Source: Acidimicrobiales bacterium
Lineage (GTDB): Bacteria; Actinomycetota; Acidimicrobiia; Acidimicrobiales; DATDAH01
Direction: 5' to 3'
Assembly: GCA_016794585.1 (NCBI GenBank)
Contig: JAEUJM010000011.1
Location: 62,001 to 126,000, forward strand
DNA length: 64,000 nucleotides
Shown here piece after piece: positions 8,260 to 16,566 of the stretch (position 1 is its first letter; the number at the start of each line of letters is the position of its first letter). A program made the translations under genes and the position numbers. Below the pieces are notes generated by a model that saw nothing but the letters and a program-made list of their open reading frames with translations, did not search any database and was not told the DNA's origin.

Positions 8260-8817
8260 CTACTCGAGGGGGAGGTCGTCGATGAGGTTGGCGCCGGGGG
8301 CGTTGATGCGGTCGGCGGTCTCGACCACGGTCTCGCAGAGACGGGCGACGCGGGCGTCGGTGCGCTCGTCGAGGCCTTCCTTCACGTCGTTCGAGTTGAG
8401 GGCGCAGTAGTCGGGCGCCACCCAGGCGCCGAGCGAGCGGGCCATGACCGACATGCCGTTCAAGGTGTTGAGGGCGGCCATGGCCCCGCCGGCGAGGGCG
8501 AAGAGGCCGACGACGTCACCCTGGAGGGGCGCCTTGTCGAGGTAGTCGAACAGGTTCTTGAACCCGCCCGTCATGGCGGAGTGGTACTCGGGCGAGACCC
8601 ACAGGTGGGCGTGGGTCTTCTCGATGCGCTCGCGCCACGCGGTGACCTCGGGAAGGTCCCACGCGACGTTGCCGTCATTGACCGGCAGGGCGACCTGGGT
8701 GGGGGTGGCGAAGTCCACCTCCACGCCCAGGCCCGTGCAGATGTTGGCGATGCGCTGGGCCAGGATGAAGCAGGTCGACGACTCCCGCCCGATCGCGGAC
8801 ACGACCATCACTCGCAT
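8260..8817 (-). CDS. NADPH-dependent FMN reductase family flavoprotein
   Basis: 185 residues with a flavodoxin-like fold. The phosphate-binding SAIGRESST loop follows the first strand, and the signature SPEYHSAMTGGFKNLFDYL matches SPEYNGS-PGxLKNAIDxL of the FMN reductase/azoreductase family. Such enzymes pass electrons from NAD(P)H to FMN, quinones or azo compounds in the cytoplasm. A run of G residues lies 6 bases before the ATG. It precedes the tRNA on the same strand and lies just downstream of the pyridoxamine-oxidase-like gene, so both may be one redox-related unit. The specific acceptor is unknown. Confidence 0.88.
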   Translation of the reverse strand: MRVMVVSAIGRESSTCFILAQRIANICTGLGVEVDFATPTQVALPVNDGNVAWDLPEVTAWRERIEKTHAHLWVSPEYHSAMTGGFKNLFDYLDKAPLQGDVVGLFALAGGAMAALNTLNGMSVMARSLGAWVAPDYCALNSNDVKEGLDERTDARVARLCETVVETADRINAPGANLIDDLPLE

Positions 8818-8847
8818 GACGTTCCCCCCGACCCTCGGCTCGGCGTC

Positions 8848-9303
8848 CTACTCGACCGTCGAGCGCTTCCACTCGACGCCGAGGGCCTCGAAGGCCTCGT
8901 CGCCGTCGCCCGAGTTGTCCACGTAGTGGACCTCGTCGGGGTCGAGCCGGAAGAAGTCGCCGCCACTGAAGACGTCGTCGAGGTAGGAGTAGCGGGCCGC
9001 GACCTTGGCGCCGGCCTCGCGCTCCTCGTCGCCGTCGATGTCGGTGACCGAGCCGGTGATCTGGATGCCCTTCGCGGCCTTCCAGTCCTGGCCCTCGTCG
9101 GGGGCGTCGCCCACGGCGACCGAGGCCCGGCCGTTGGCCTTGATGTTCTTGTACGACTGCGAGCTCGCGTTCAGCGAGAAGAAGATCGTGGTGCCCTCGG
9201 TGGCGTAGAAGACGGGAGCCGCATGCGGCTCGCCGGACGAAGAGGCGGTGGCGAGGGTGAGGAGCTCGTGCGAGGCGAGGAACTCTTCGGCCGACTGAGA
9301 CAT
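8848..9303 (-). CDS. pyridoxamine 5'-phosphate oxidase family (FMN/F420-binding split barrel) protein
   Basis: A 151-residue split-barrel protein. The order is a short helix (SAEEFLASHELLTLATA), strands with GEPHAAPVFYA, then IFFSLNASSQSYKNI and ASVAVGD, followed by a C-terminal acidic tail. This matches the general stress 26-like branch of the PNPOx superfamily, in which FMN, F420 or heme is bound. The start at 9303 has GGAGG 9 bases upstream. Its stop is 30 bp from the FMN reductase start on the same strand, which suggests a two-gene flavin unit. The true cofactor cannot be told from sequence alone. Confidence 0.82.
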   Translation of the reverse strand: MSQSAEEFLASHELLTLATASSSGEPHAAPVFYATEGTTIFFSLNASSQSYKNIKANGRASVAVGDAPDEGQDWKAAKGIQITGSVTDIDGDEEREAGAKVAARYSYLDDVFSGGDFFRLDPDEVHYVDNSGDGDEAFEALGVEWKRSTVE

Positions 9304-9423
9304 GGTGCTTTCCTCCGACAGGACAGGTGATGAGGCAGCCGGGACCGTAGCAGCGATCCACACGTGGTGAACGTGTGAATGGCTCAGCGCCGTCGACGGG
9401 TCCTGCCCGGTACGGTCCGGGCG

Positions 9424-10308
9424 ATGGTCGCCGATCGCTCGGGGCGGATGGAGGCATTGCGAGATGCCGTCGGCCGGAATCTGGGTGCGGAGGTGGCCTC
9501 GCTCGCCCCGGTGCACGGCGGGGACGTCGCCGAAGCGTTCCGCGTGGGCCTCGCCGACGGCTGCGTCGTGTTCGCCAAGACCCACCGCCGGCCGCCGCCC
9601 GACTTCTTCGACACCGAGGCCGCCGGCCTCACGTGGCTGCGCGGCGCCGGCACCGTCGCGGTGCCCGAGGTGCTGGCCGTCCTCGACGACCCGCCGGCGC
9701 TGGTGCTCGAGTGGATCGACGAGGGTCGGCCGGGGCCGACGACGGAGGCCGACCTGGGTCGTGCCCTCGCCGCGCTCCACGCGGCCGGTGCGCCGTGCTT
9801 CGGGCGGGAGGACCGTCGCACCACCGGGAGCCGCGGCCTGCCCAACGAGCCCCACGACACCTGGGCGGCCGCGTTCGCCGCCAACCGGCTGCTCCCCCTG
9901 GCCCGCCTGGCTCGGGACGAGGGCGCACTGCCCGAGCCGGCGTGCCGCGACCTCGAGGCCGTGGCCGACCGCCTGCCCGAGCTCGGCGGACCTCCCGAGC
10001 CGCCAGCGCGCCTGCACGGCGACCTCTGGGCGGGCAACCGACTGGTGGGCGCCGGCGGGGTCAACTGGTTGATCGACCCGGCCGCCCAGGGCGGCCACCG
10101 CGAGTTCGACCTGGCGATGATGCGGCTCTTCGGGGGCTTCGGCGGCGAGTGCTTCGCGGCCTACGCCGAGGCGTCCCCCCTCGCCGACGGCTGGGAGGCC
10201 CGGGTCCCGCTCCACCAGCTGGCGCCGCTGGCGGTGCACGCCATCAAGTTCGGCGGCTCCTACGTCGGCGCCACCCAGCAAGCCCTCGCCGCCGTCTTGA
10301 AGGGCTGA
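9424..10308 (+). CDS. fructosamine kinase family protein
   Basis: About 294 residues with a protein-kinase-like fold of the FN3K/aminoglycoside phosphotransferase type. The catalytic loop HGDLWAGN near 210 and the metal-binding [16 protein letters not shown] near 230 are intact, and [17 protein letters not shown] supplies the ATP-binding lysine and helix-C glutamate. Family members phosphorylate ketoamine groups on glycated proteins or small sugars-amines, starting their repair. The ATG at 9424 is chosen over one at 9379 because TACGGT at 9411-9416 lies exactly 7 bases before it, which fits a leaderless start. It converges on the RCC1 protein gene. Confidence 0.87.
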   Translation: MVADRSGRMEALRDAVGRNLGAEVASLAPVHGGDVAEAFRVGLADGCVVFAKTHRRPPPDFFDTEAAGLTWLRGAGTVAVPEVLAVLDDPPALVLEWIDEGRPGPTTEADLGRALAALHAAGAPCFGREDRRTTGSRGLPNEPHDTWAAAFAANRLLPLARLARDEGALPEPACRDLEAVADRLPELGGPPEPPARLHGDLWAGNRLVGAGGVNWLIDPAAQGGHREFDLAMMRLFGGFGGECFAAYAEASPLADGWEARVPLHQLAPLAVHAIKFGGSYVGATQQALAAVLKG

Positions 10309-10404
10309 GCGGATCGACCGCCGCGCCGAACCGGCGCCGACGGCTCTGGACGTGGCGTCGACGACTCCAGACGTCCGCCGGGTGTCCGGAAGTCTCGGAT
10401 CCCC

Positions 10405-12369
10405 TCAGGGGCGGAAGAGGGCGGCGTTGACGTTGGGCGTCGTCGTCCCGGCACTGACGTTGATGGTCGCGGCGCCGTCGTAGTTGGGGCTGTTGTTCCA
10501 ATACTCGGTGACTCGTCGGCCGCTGCCGTTGACGAAGACGGCTCGGTAGGTGCCGGGCACCAGGCCGGTGAGGATGTAGGTGCCGTTGCTCGCCGTGACG
10601 GTCCCGCCGGCGATGCCCGAGGCGCCGATCGCGTACACGATGGCGCCGGGCACGGCGGCGCCGGTGGCCTGGTCGGTCACGGTGCCCGAGAAGGCGCCGC
10701 GCGCCGCGCTCCCGGCCATGGTCCCGTCCGTGTCGATGGCGGCGCCGTCGGTCACGGTCACCTGCTGGGGTGCCCCGAGGAAGCCGTCGGCGTGGCTCCC
10801 GGTGGGGTCGACGAGGTAGAGGAAGTAGGTGCCCGTCGGCGCCTGCATCAGGTAGTTGCCGGCGGCGTCGGTGGTCGCCGAGGCGGCGGTGCCGAAGTCG
10901 GAGGTCCGGAGGGCGATCACGCCGGCACCCACCACCGGGAGCCCGGTCACGGCGTCGGTGATGGTGCCGCCCATGAGCCCCGCCGGAGGCAGGAACACGG
11001 CGGGCAGGTTGTCGCCCATCTCGGTGGCGCTGTCGCCGCGCGTGGCGGTGTCCTCCTGGCCGAGCGTGCCGGCGAGGTTCTCGCCCCAACACTTCAGCGC
11101 GCCGTTGTCGAGCCGTGCGCAGGCCTGCTGTCCGCCGGCGGTCACGACGGTGGCGGTGCGGCCGGTGCCGAGGTTGACGACGGGCAGGCTGTCGCCCATC
11201 TCGTTGGGCCCGTCGCCGCGGTTGGCCGCGTTCCCGAGGCCGAGCTGGCCGGAGAGGTTGCGGCCCCAGCACTTGACGGCACCGTTGTCCAACAACGCGC
11301 AGGTGGCCCAGGTCATCGCCGCCACCGCGGTGGCGGTGCGGCCGGCGCCGAGGTCGACGGCCGGGAGGTTGTCGCCCATCTCGTTGGGCCCGTCGCCGCG
11401 GTGGTTGACGTCACCGAGGCCGAGCTGGCCGTACAGGTTGTTGCCCCAGCACTTGATCGAGCCGTCGTCCAGGAGCGCGCACACGTGGTCGTAGCCCGCG
11501 CTGATGGCGGTGGCGGTGCGACCGGTGCCGAGGGCGACGGCCGGCAGGTTGCCGCCCATCTCGGTGGGCCCGTCGCCTCGGTTGGCGGTATCGCCCAGCC
11601 CGAGCTCACCGCTGGTGTTCCGGCCCCAGCACTTGATCCGGCCGTTGTCCATCAGGGCACAGACGTGGGTCTCGCCGGCGGTGATGGCCGTGGCCGTGCG
11701 ACCGGTGCCCAGGGCGACGGTGGGGAGGTTGTCGCCCATCTCGTTCGGGCCTTCGCCACGGCGGGTGGTGTCGCCTTGGCCGAGCTGGCCGTAGGCGTTG
11801 TCCCCCCAGCACTTCACCTTGGCGTTGTCGAGCAACGCACAGGTGTGGCTCACCCCACCGGTGACGGCGGTCGCCGTTCGTCCGGTGCCGAGGGCGATGG
11901 CGGGGAGGTCGTCGCCCATCTCGTTCGGGTTGTCGCCGATCGAGGCCGTGTTCCCCTGACCGAGCTGGCCGGAGTTTCCCGAGCCCCAGCACTTCAGCGA
12001 CCCGTCGTCCAGGACCGCGCACATGAACGTGCGTCCTCCGGCGACCGCGCTGACGGTGCGGCCGCTGCCCACGTCGACGGTGGGGAGGAAGGCGCCCATC
12101 TCGCCCGGCTCGTCACCGCGGTTCGCCGTGTCGCCCGAACCGAGTCGGCCGTTGGCGCCCTGGCCCCAGCAGCGCAGCGCCCCCGCGTCGTTCACCACAC
12201 AGACCGCACTGCCTCCGAGGGTGAGGTGCTCGAACGAGGTGGGGCTCCCCGGTGCCTCGTTGCCGTCGGCGGCGACCGGCACCGACGGTGCGCCGACCGC
12301 CAGGGCGCCCAACAGCGCCATTGCCGCCGTGGCCGCCGTCGCCCGCACCACGAACCGGATCCCGCCCAT
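10405..12369 (-). CDS. secreted RCC1-repeat protein with carboxypeptidase-regulatory-like domains
   Basis: 654 residues. A signal peptide (residues 1-35, ending VPVAADG) is followed by about seven RCC1 beta-propeller blades of exactly 60 residues. Each contains a CALLDNG-xx-KCWG core with two cysteines, GQLGLGDxxNRGD and EMGDNLPxVxLGTGRTA. The last 170 residues hold two carboxypeptidase-regulatory-like (transthyretin-like) modules starting GTITDAVTGLPV and GTVTDQATGAAV. The start at 12369 has GGGAGG 9 bases upstream; longer forms would bury the signal peptide. The protein is predicted to be exported as a propeller with beta-sandwich tails, for adhesion or binding. A paralog lies at 57202-59016. 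No enzyme motif is visible. Confidence 0.88.
   Translation of the reverse strand: MGGIRFVVRATAATAAMALLGALAVGAPSVPVAADGNEAPGSPTSFEHLTLGGSAVCVVNDAGALRCWGQGANGRLGSGDTANRGDEPGEMGAFLPTVDVGSGRTVSAVAGGRTFMCAVLDDGSLKCWGSGNSGQLGQGNTASIGDNPNEMGDDLPAIALGTGRTATAVTGGVSHTCALLDNAKVKCWGDNAYGQLGQGDTTRRGEGPNEMGDNLPTVALGTGRTATAITAGETHVCALMDNGRIKCWGRNTSGELGLGDTANRGDGPTEMGGNLPAVALGTGRTATAISAGYDHVCALLDDGSIKCWGNNLYGQLGLGDVNHRGDGPNEMGDNLPAVDLGAGRTATAVAAMTWATCALLDNGAVKCWGRNLSGQLGLGNAANRGDGPNEMGDSLPVVNLGTGRTATVVTAGGQQACARLDNGALKCWGENLAGTLGQEDTATRGDSATEMGDNLPAVFLPPAGLMGGTITDAVTGLPVVGAGVIALRTSDFGTAASATTDAAGNYLMQAPTGTYFLYLVDPTGSHADGFLGAPQQVTVTDGAAIDTDGTMAGSAARGAFSGTVTDQATGAAVPGAIVYAIGASGIAGGTVTASNGTYILTGLVPGTYRAVFVNGSGRRVTEYWNNSPNYDGAATINVSAGTTTPNVNAALFRP
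11011..12160 (-). repeat. seven 180-bp tandem coding repeats (RCC1 blades)
   Basis: The marker word gtcgcccatc or a one- to two-base variant recurs at 11011, 11191, 11371, 11551, 11731, 11911 and 12091, an exact 180-bp period without indels. Each unit encodes one RCC1 blade with paired cysteines. Confidence 0.9.
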
Positions 12370-12476
12370 GCTCACCCGCCTCCCTGGCCCCTCCCCGGGA
12401 GCCGCATACCGACCCGTCAGCTTAGGAATCGTCGGCCCATCGTGCCGGACCCAGGGCCACACCGGCTCACGCCGGC

Positions 12477-13004
12477 TCAGACGTCGTCGGGGTCGGCGAG
12501 CGCCGCCGCTCGTGCCCGGTTGAGGCCTTGGCGTTGGTGGTCGGCGCGTTCGGCTTCGGTGCGCTCGAGGGCGCCCCGGACCGCGGCGACGAGGGCGTCG
12601 GCGTGCACGGGGCGCACCAGGTGGTCGTCGATGCCGGCCTGCCAGGCATCGAGCAGGTGGTGGTCGTCGTCCGCCACCATCACCACCGGCGTGGACGCCA
12701 CCGCGGGCTCGGTGCGGCGCTGGACCGCCGCCAGGGTGGACAGGTTGGTGCGCTGGGCCTCGCCGCTGAAGGCGAGCACCAGCACCCGGCAGGGCGAGGC
12801 GGCGACGGCGGCCACCGCCGAGGCGGTGTCGCCGATGAGCGAGACGGGCTCGCCGAGCGGCGTGAGGAGACGACCCATCAGCTCGAGGGCGTCGGGGTCG
12901 TCGCCGGCGACCACCACCCCGGTGGTGGCGGTGCCGGACCGGTGGCCAGCGGGCTCGCTACTCCTCGACCGGCGCAGCACCGTCGGCGTCCCCTGCGCCG
13001 GCAC
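12477..13004 (-). CDS. degenerate response-regulator receiver protein
   Basis: Up to 175 residues, with a CheY-like pattern: an acidic pair in VVVAGDDPDALELM, then VVMVADDDHHLLDAW, and a C-terminal LVRPVHADALVAAVRGALER resembling the KP-x5-L end of receivers. The phospho-acceptor strand reads VLVLAFSGEA with no aspartate, and the conserved lysine is arginine, so phosphorylation is unlikely. No output domain is present; the C-terminus is a basic helix rich in Arg and Ala. The start is uncertain: a GTG at 13004 overlaps the upstream EtfD-like gene by 47 bp, while GTG codons at 12917 and 12914 avoid overlap. Neither has a clear ribosome site. It is probably co-transcribed with the upstream gene. 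Confidence 0.65.
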   Translation of the reverse strand: MPAQGTPTVLRRSRSSEPAGHRSGTATTGVVVAGDDPDALELMGRLLTPLGEPVSLIGDTASAVAAVAASPCRVLVLAFSGEAQRTNLSTLAAVQRRTEPAVASTPVVMVADDDHHLLDAWQAGIDDHLVRPVHADALVAAVRGALERTEAERADHQRQGLNRARAAALADPDDV

Positions 13005-15207
13005 CCGACGTCGATCCGCCGGCGGTGATGCTCACGGGCGCCTCGGAGCGCTCGAGCGCCTCGAGCACGTGCATCGCGATGTCGGCCACCTTCACTGCAT
13101 CGTCGTCGAGGCCCTCGCCCTTCACCCCGTCGTCGATCATGATGTAGCAGAAGGGGCAGGCGGTGGCGACACGCTCGGCCCCGGTGGCGATGAGCTCCTG
13201 GCTGCGCTCGACGTTGACCTGCTTCCCGATGGACTCCTCCATCCACATGCGGGCGCCGCCGGCGCCGCAGCACATGCCCTTGGTGCCGTTGCGGGGGGCC
13301 TCGAGGATCTCGACACCGCCCAGCGAGCCGATGACCTTCCGGGGGGAGAGGTACACGTCGTTGTGGCGGCCGAGGTAGCACGAGTCGTGGTAGACGAGGC
13401 GCTCGTCGAGGCGGGCCCCCGAGAGGTCGAGCTTGCCCTGGTCGACCAGCCACTCGAGGAACTGGCTGTGGTGCACCACCTCGTAGTTGCCGCCGAGTTG
13501 CGGGTACTCGTTCATGAGGGTGTTGAAGCAGTGCGGGCACTGGGTGACGATCTTCTTCACGCCCATGCCGTTCAGCGTCTCGATGTTCTGCATCGCCAGC
13601 ATCTGGAAGATGTACTCGTTGCCCGAGCGGCGGGCGGGGTCGCCGGTGCACAGCTCGGACGGGCCGAGGATGGCGAAGTCGATGCCGGCCCGCTGCATGA
13701 GCTTGGCCATCGACTGGGTGACCTTCTTGTTCTTGTCGTCGAACGAGCCGGCGCAGCCCACCCAGTACAGGTACTCGTGGTCGAAGGCGTCGGTGGGCTC
13801 GACCACGTCGATGCCGTCGAGGCCCTTGGCCCAGTCGGCCCGCTCACCCTGGCTCATGCCCCACGGGTTCGAGGAGTTCTCCATCGAGCGGTAGGCGTTG
13901 CCGAGCTCGGTGGGGAAGTTGGACTCCATCAGTGACAGGTAGCGCCGCATGTCGAGGATCTTGTCGAGGATCTCGATGTTGACCGGGCAGATCTCGTCGC
14001 AGGCCTTGCAGGACGTGCACGACCAGACCTCTTCGGCGGTGATGCGCTCGAAGAGCGAGTCGGCGTCGACGGTGATCTCGCGGTCGACGCCGATGGGGGG
14101 CGACACCTGCGGGCTGCCGGTGGCGGCCATGACCTCGCCCGTCTTGAGGACGATCTCTCGGGGGTCGAGGGGCTTGCCGGTGGCGTGGGCGGGGCAGACC
14201 GAGGTGCAGCGACCGCACATCGTGCAGGAGTCGGTGTCGAGCAGCTGCTTCCACGTGAGGTCGGCCACCTGGCTGGCGCCGAAGCTCTCGAGCTCGGTCT
14301 CCATCAGGTTGGGCATGGCCTTCATGGCGCCCTTGGGCCGCTCGCGGTCACGCAGGTACATGTTCATCGGGGACGTGAACATGTGGCGCAGCATGGTGGT
14401 CGGGAGGATGGCCAGGAACGCGATGAAGGCGATGACGTGGAGGCCCCAGCTGGCCTGGTGCAGCGCGTCGAGGTTGCTCCAGCCGTCGACGAGGCCCGAG
14501 AGCGGGTAGCTGACGAAGGCCCACTGCTCGAACTCGGGGCGGCCCTCCTCGGCGAGGCGGAAGATCTCGGTGGTGAAGCCCGTGACCCCGATGACGAGGA
14601 AGATGCCGAGGATCACGGCGTGCTCGGGCTTGGACTTGATGCGGATGCGGTAGGGCCGGGCGACGTAGCGCCGGACGATGGCCCAGACGATGCCGACGAG
14701 GAAGAGCAGGCCGGCGGCGTCGCCCACGAAGCTGTAGGCCTGGTACGTGGTGCCGTGGAGGAACTTGGCGCTCTCGGGGAGCTGGTGGTCGATCTCCAGC
14801 ACCGTGGTGACGGCCAGCAGGATGAGGAAGCTGAAGTAGATCAGCGAGTGCATGATGCCGGCGGCGGGGTCCCGCAGCAGGGTCTGCATGAACACGCCGG
14901 CGCGGAAGTCCTTGAAGCGGCGCTTGACGTTCTTGGGGGTGGTGCGGCGGTCGTCGGGGGCGCCCCGCTCCCAGTTGCGCACCCGCTGGCTGAACAGCAC
15001 CGCCCCGTACACGATCATGATCGGGATGACCGTGTAGAACGCGACGATCAGCACGTCGGGGATGTTGACGAACACCTCGCGCGCGACGTCCGAGTCGTCG
15101 TGCCACTGGGTGACGATCGGGATGATGCCCGAGCCCATGGTGAAGAGGGCGATGGCGACGCCGAGCAGGATGACGGCGACATGCGGCTTGATCGGTAGGC
15201 GCTTCAT
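12958..15207 (-). CDS. EtfD-like membrane iron-sulfur oxidoreductase (heterodisulfide reductase related)
   Basis: 749 residues. The N-terminal 300 residues carry six or so membrane helices related to the NarI-type cytochrome b subunit, with histidines in the helices for heme. Two ferredoxin-like clusters follow (CTMCGRCTSVCP and CTSCKACDEICP), then two CCG domains, each ending in cysteine motifs (TQCPHC and GMCCGAGG...ACPFC). This matches Rv0338c/EtfD of mycobacteria, which moves electrons from electron-transfer flavoprotein to menaquinone during fatty-acid oxidation. The ATG at 15207 has no clear ribosome site; TAGCGT lies 10 bases upstream, so the leader would be very short. It is divergent from the first orphan regulator and followed by the degenerate receiver gene. 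Confidence 0.88.
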   Translation of the reverse strand: MKRLPIKPHVAVILLGVAIALFTMGSGIIPIVTQWHDDSDVAREVFVNIPDVLIVAFYTVIPIMIVYGAVLFSQRVRNWERGAPDDRRTTPKNVKRRFKDFRAGVFMQTLLRDPAAGIMHSLIYFSFLILLAVTTVLEIDHQLPESAKFLHGTTYQAYSFVGDAAGLLFLVGIVWAIVRRYVARPYRIRIKSKPEHAVILGIFLVIGVTGFTTEIFRLAEEGRPEFEQWAFVSYPLSGLVDGWSNLDALHQASWGLHVIAFIAFLAILPTTMLRHMFTSPMNMYLRDRERPKGAMKAMPNLMETELESFGASQVADLTWKQLLDTDSCTMCGRCTSVCPAHATGKPLDPREIVLKTGEVMAATGSPQVSPPIGVDREITVDADSLFERITAEEVWSCTSCKACDEICPVNIEILDKILDMRRYLSLMESNFPTELGNAYRSMENSSNPWGMSQGERADWAKGLDGIDVVEPTDAFDHEYLYWVGCAGSFDDKNKKVTQSMAKLMQRAGIDFAILGPSELCTGDPARRSGNEYIFQMLAMQNIETLNGMGVKKIVTQCPHCFNTLMNEYPQLGGNYEVVHHSQFLEWLVDQGKLDLSGARLDERLVYHDSCYLGRHNDVYLSPRKVIGSLGGVEILEAPRNGTKGMCCGAGGARMWMEESIGKQVNVERSQELIATGAERVATACPFCYIMIDDGVKGEGLDDDAVKVADIAMHVLEALERSEAPVSITAGGSTSGAGAGDADGAAPVEE

Positions 15208-15265
15208 GGCGCCAACGACGCTAGCCGGGCCGATTCGCCCGCCCGAATTCCGCGCGGCCGTCCAA

Positions 15266-15308
15266 TTCACTTCGACGAAACACTTGGGAAACCTCGCTTC
15301 CGTACCGT
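15266..15308 (+). promoter_or_regulatory. GlnR/PhoP-like operator and -10 box upstream of the first orphan regulator
   Basis: TTCAC (15266), GAAAC (15277) and GAAAC (15288) are spaced exactly 11 bp apart. After a 10-bp gap comes TACCGT (15303-15308), a TAnnnT -10 box 8 bases before the ATG at 15317. The half-sites match the GTnAC-N6-GAAAC pattern of actinobacterial GlnR boxes. The arrangement is nearly identical to that in front of amt2. Confidence 0.65.
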
Positions 15309-15316
15309 CCCCGCCG

Positions 15317-15844
15317 ATGCCGGACAACGACGTGGTCCTCGTGCGCTGGCCCGATGAGGCCGAGCGGCTCGAGCAGCTGCGCGACCAGGGTCGGCCCCGT
15401 CTCCTGCTCGTCCAGACCGATGCCCCGCCTCCTGCGGTGGGCGACGGCCTCGAGGACTGGATCCGGGTGCCGGCCGACGAGATCGACCTGCGGGCCCGTG
15501 TCGACGGGCTCGAGCGGCGCTGCCGCCACCTGCGGGCCGCCCCGCCCGTGCTCGACGACGACGGCGTGCTCCGCCTCGATGACGAGTGGGTGGCGCTGCC
15601 GCCGGTCGAGCTCCGCCTGACCGCCGCCTTGCTGGAGCGCTTCGGCGCCGTCGTGAGTCGGGAGGCACTCGCCCGTGCCGGTTGGCCGTCGGGCGCTCCC
15701 GGTCGCAACGCCCTGGACGTCCACGTGCTGCGCCTCCGGCGTCGACTCGAGCCCGTCGGCCTCGCCATCCGCACCGTGCGCTCACGCGGCTACCTGCTCG
15801 AGCGTCGGACGCGTGCGAACGGCCAGATGGCCGACGGCGCCTGA
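15317..15844 (+). CDS. orphan OmpR/PhoB-type winged-helix regulator with shortened receiver
   Basis: 175 residues. The last 95 residues are a Trans_reg_C winged helix (LPPVELRLTAALLERFGAVV, RNALDVHVLRLRRRLEP, IRTVRSRGYLLE). The first 70 resemble only the end of a receiver domain: DWIRVPADEIDLRARVDGLERR aligns with DYIxKPFxxxELxARVxALLRR, but the acidic pocket, phospho-aspartate and lysine are missing. GlnR of actinomycetes is also an OmpR-type regulator acting without a partner kinase, so this is a candidate nitrogen regulator. It is followed 58 bp later by glnK and carries the phased operator in its own promoter, suggesting autoregulation. A paralog is at 18270-18800. Confidence 0.8.
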   Translation: MPDNDVVLVRWPDEAERLEQLRDQGRPRLLLVQTDAPPPAVGDGLEDWIRVPADEIDLRARVDGLERRCRHLRAAPPVLDDDGVLRLDDEWVALPPVELRLTAALLERFGAVVSREALARAGWPSGAPGRNALDVHVLRLRRRLEPVGLAIRTVRSRGYLLERRTRANGQMADGA

Positions 15845-15902
15845 ACCTGCCGGAGCGGTCGGTCGAAACCGCTCTCCTCTTCTCGCTCATCCTGGAGACC
15901 CC

Positions 15903-16244
15903 ATGCCCGTGCTCGTGACCGCGATCATCAAGCCCTTCAAGCTCGAAGAGGTGCGTGAGGCGCTCTTGGGGGCCGGGATCGCCGGGCTCACGGTGAGCGA
16001 GGTGCAGGGCTACGGCCGCCAGGCGGGCCGGACCGAGACCTTCCGCGGGGCCGAGTACACCGTCGAGTACGTCCCCAAGATCCGCCTCGACCTCATCGTG
16101 GATGACGGCGACGCGGACCGGGCGGTCGAGGTGGTCACCGAGGCGGCCAAGACGGGCAAGATCGGCGACGGCAAGGTCTGGTCGATGCCCCTCGAGCGCG
16201 TCGTCCGCGTCCGCACGGGCGAGCAGGGCGTCGACGCGATCTGA
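15903..16244 (+). CDS. glnK: PII nitrogen regulatory protein (first copy)
   Basis: 113 residues with all PII features: VTAIIKPFKLEEVREAL, the T-loop GRQAGRTETFRGAEYTVEY with tyrosine 52 at the position modified by uridylylation or adenylylation in relatives, and the C-loop region RVRTGEQGVDAI. PII trimers sense ATP/ADP and 2-oxoglutarate and block or open AmtB channels. GGAG lies 7 bases before the ATG. It is co-directional with the orphan regulator 58 bp upstream and is followed by a strong hairpin and then amt1 with its own promoter. glnK and glnB cannot be separated by sequence alone; the neighbouring amt favours GlnK. Confidence 0.93.
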   Translation: MPVLVTAIIKPFKLEEVREALLGAGIAGLTVSEVQGYGRQAGRTETFRGAEYTVEYVPKIRLDLIVDDGDADRAVEVVTEAAKTGKIGDGKVWSMPLERVVRVRTGEQGVDAI

Positions 16245-16302
16245 TCGCCGCGGCCCGCCGGCCGCGCCCGGGCACGAGTCGATCCAGCACGGAAGTACGA
16301 AG

Positions 16303-16328
16303 AGAGGCGCCCGACGCGGGCGCCTCTT
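16303..16328 (+). terminator. terminator hairpin after the first glnK
   Basis: An 11-bp perfect stem (16303-16313 with 16317-16327, AGAGGCGCCCG paired) with an ACG loop is followed by TTCCTCGTT. It lies 59 bp after the glnK stop and separates the regulator-glnK unit from the amt1 promoter. Confidence 0.75.
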
Positions 16329-16368
16329 CCTCGTTGCGTCGACGTTCCTGCGGTCGGTCCCGAGATGC

Positions 16369-16466
16369 GAAAGAAAGGCGAAAGGAACGCGGGACAGGAC
16401 CGCGAGACGCCTGTGTGGAGCCGTTCACATCGGCGTCACTGTCTCGTGATCGGCCCTACCTAGGTT
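16369..16466 (+). promoter_or_regulatory. extended 11-bp phased operator and -10 box of amt1
   Basis: Half-site-like pentamers occur every 11 bp at 16369 (GAAAG), 16380 (GAAAG), 16391 (GGGAC), 16402, 16413, 16424 (TTCAC), 16435 (GTCAC) and 16446 (GTGAT); those at 16402 and 16413 are weak. The last ends 10 bp before TAGGTT (16461-16466), the likely -10. This fills most of the 323-bp gap before amt1, and the leader would be about 95 bases. Confidence 0.6.
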
Positions 16467-16566
16467 CCTTCCGAGCGGGCGAACTGCCCGCGTGGTGGAA
16501 CCAACGAAAGGAATCGGACATGTCAGCACCTCGTACCACGAGGTCACGCACGAGGGGAGCGTGTCG

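Noticed and set aside
8013..8285. Open frame over the tRNA region with GDGNRTRVLSLGS and GIEPAFSAWEADVLPLNYT
   Set aside because: This is the well-known spurious protein produced by reading the antisense of a tRNA-Gly and its partial copy.
11011..12160. Regular repeats considered as a CRISPR array
   Set aside because: The 180-bp period is coding (RCC1 blades), the repeated part is not separated by unique spacers, and no cas gene is near.
15865..15869. GAAAC before the first glnK as an additional operator
   Set aside because: There is no second site 11 bp away on either side and no -10 box at the right distance, so it is treated as chance.
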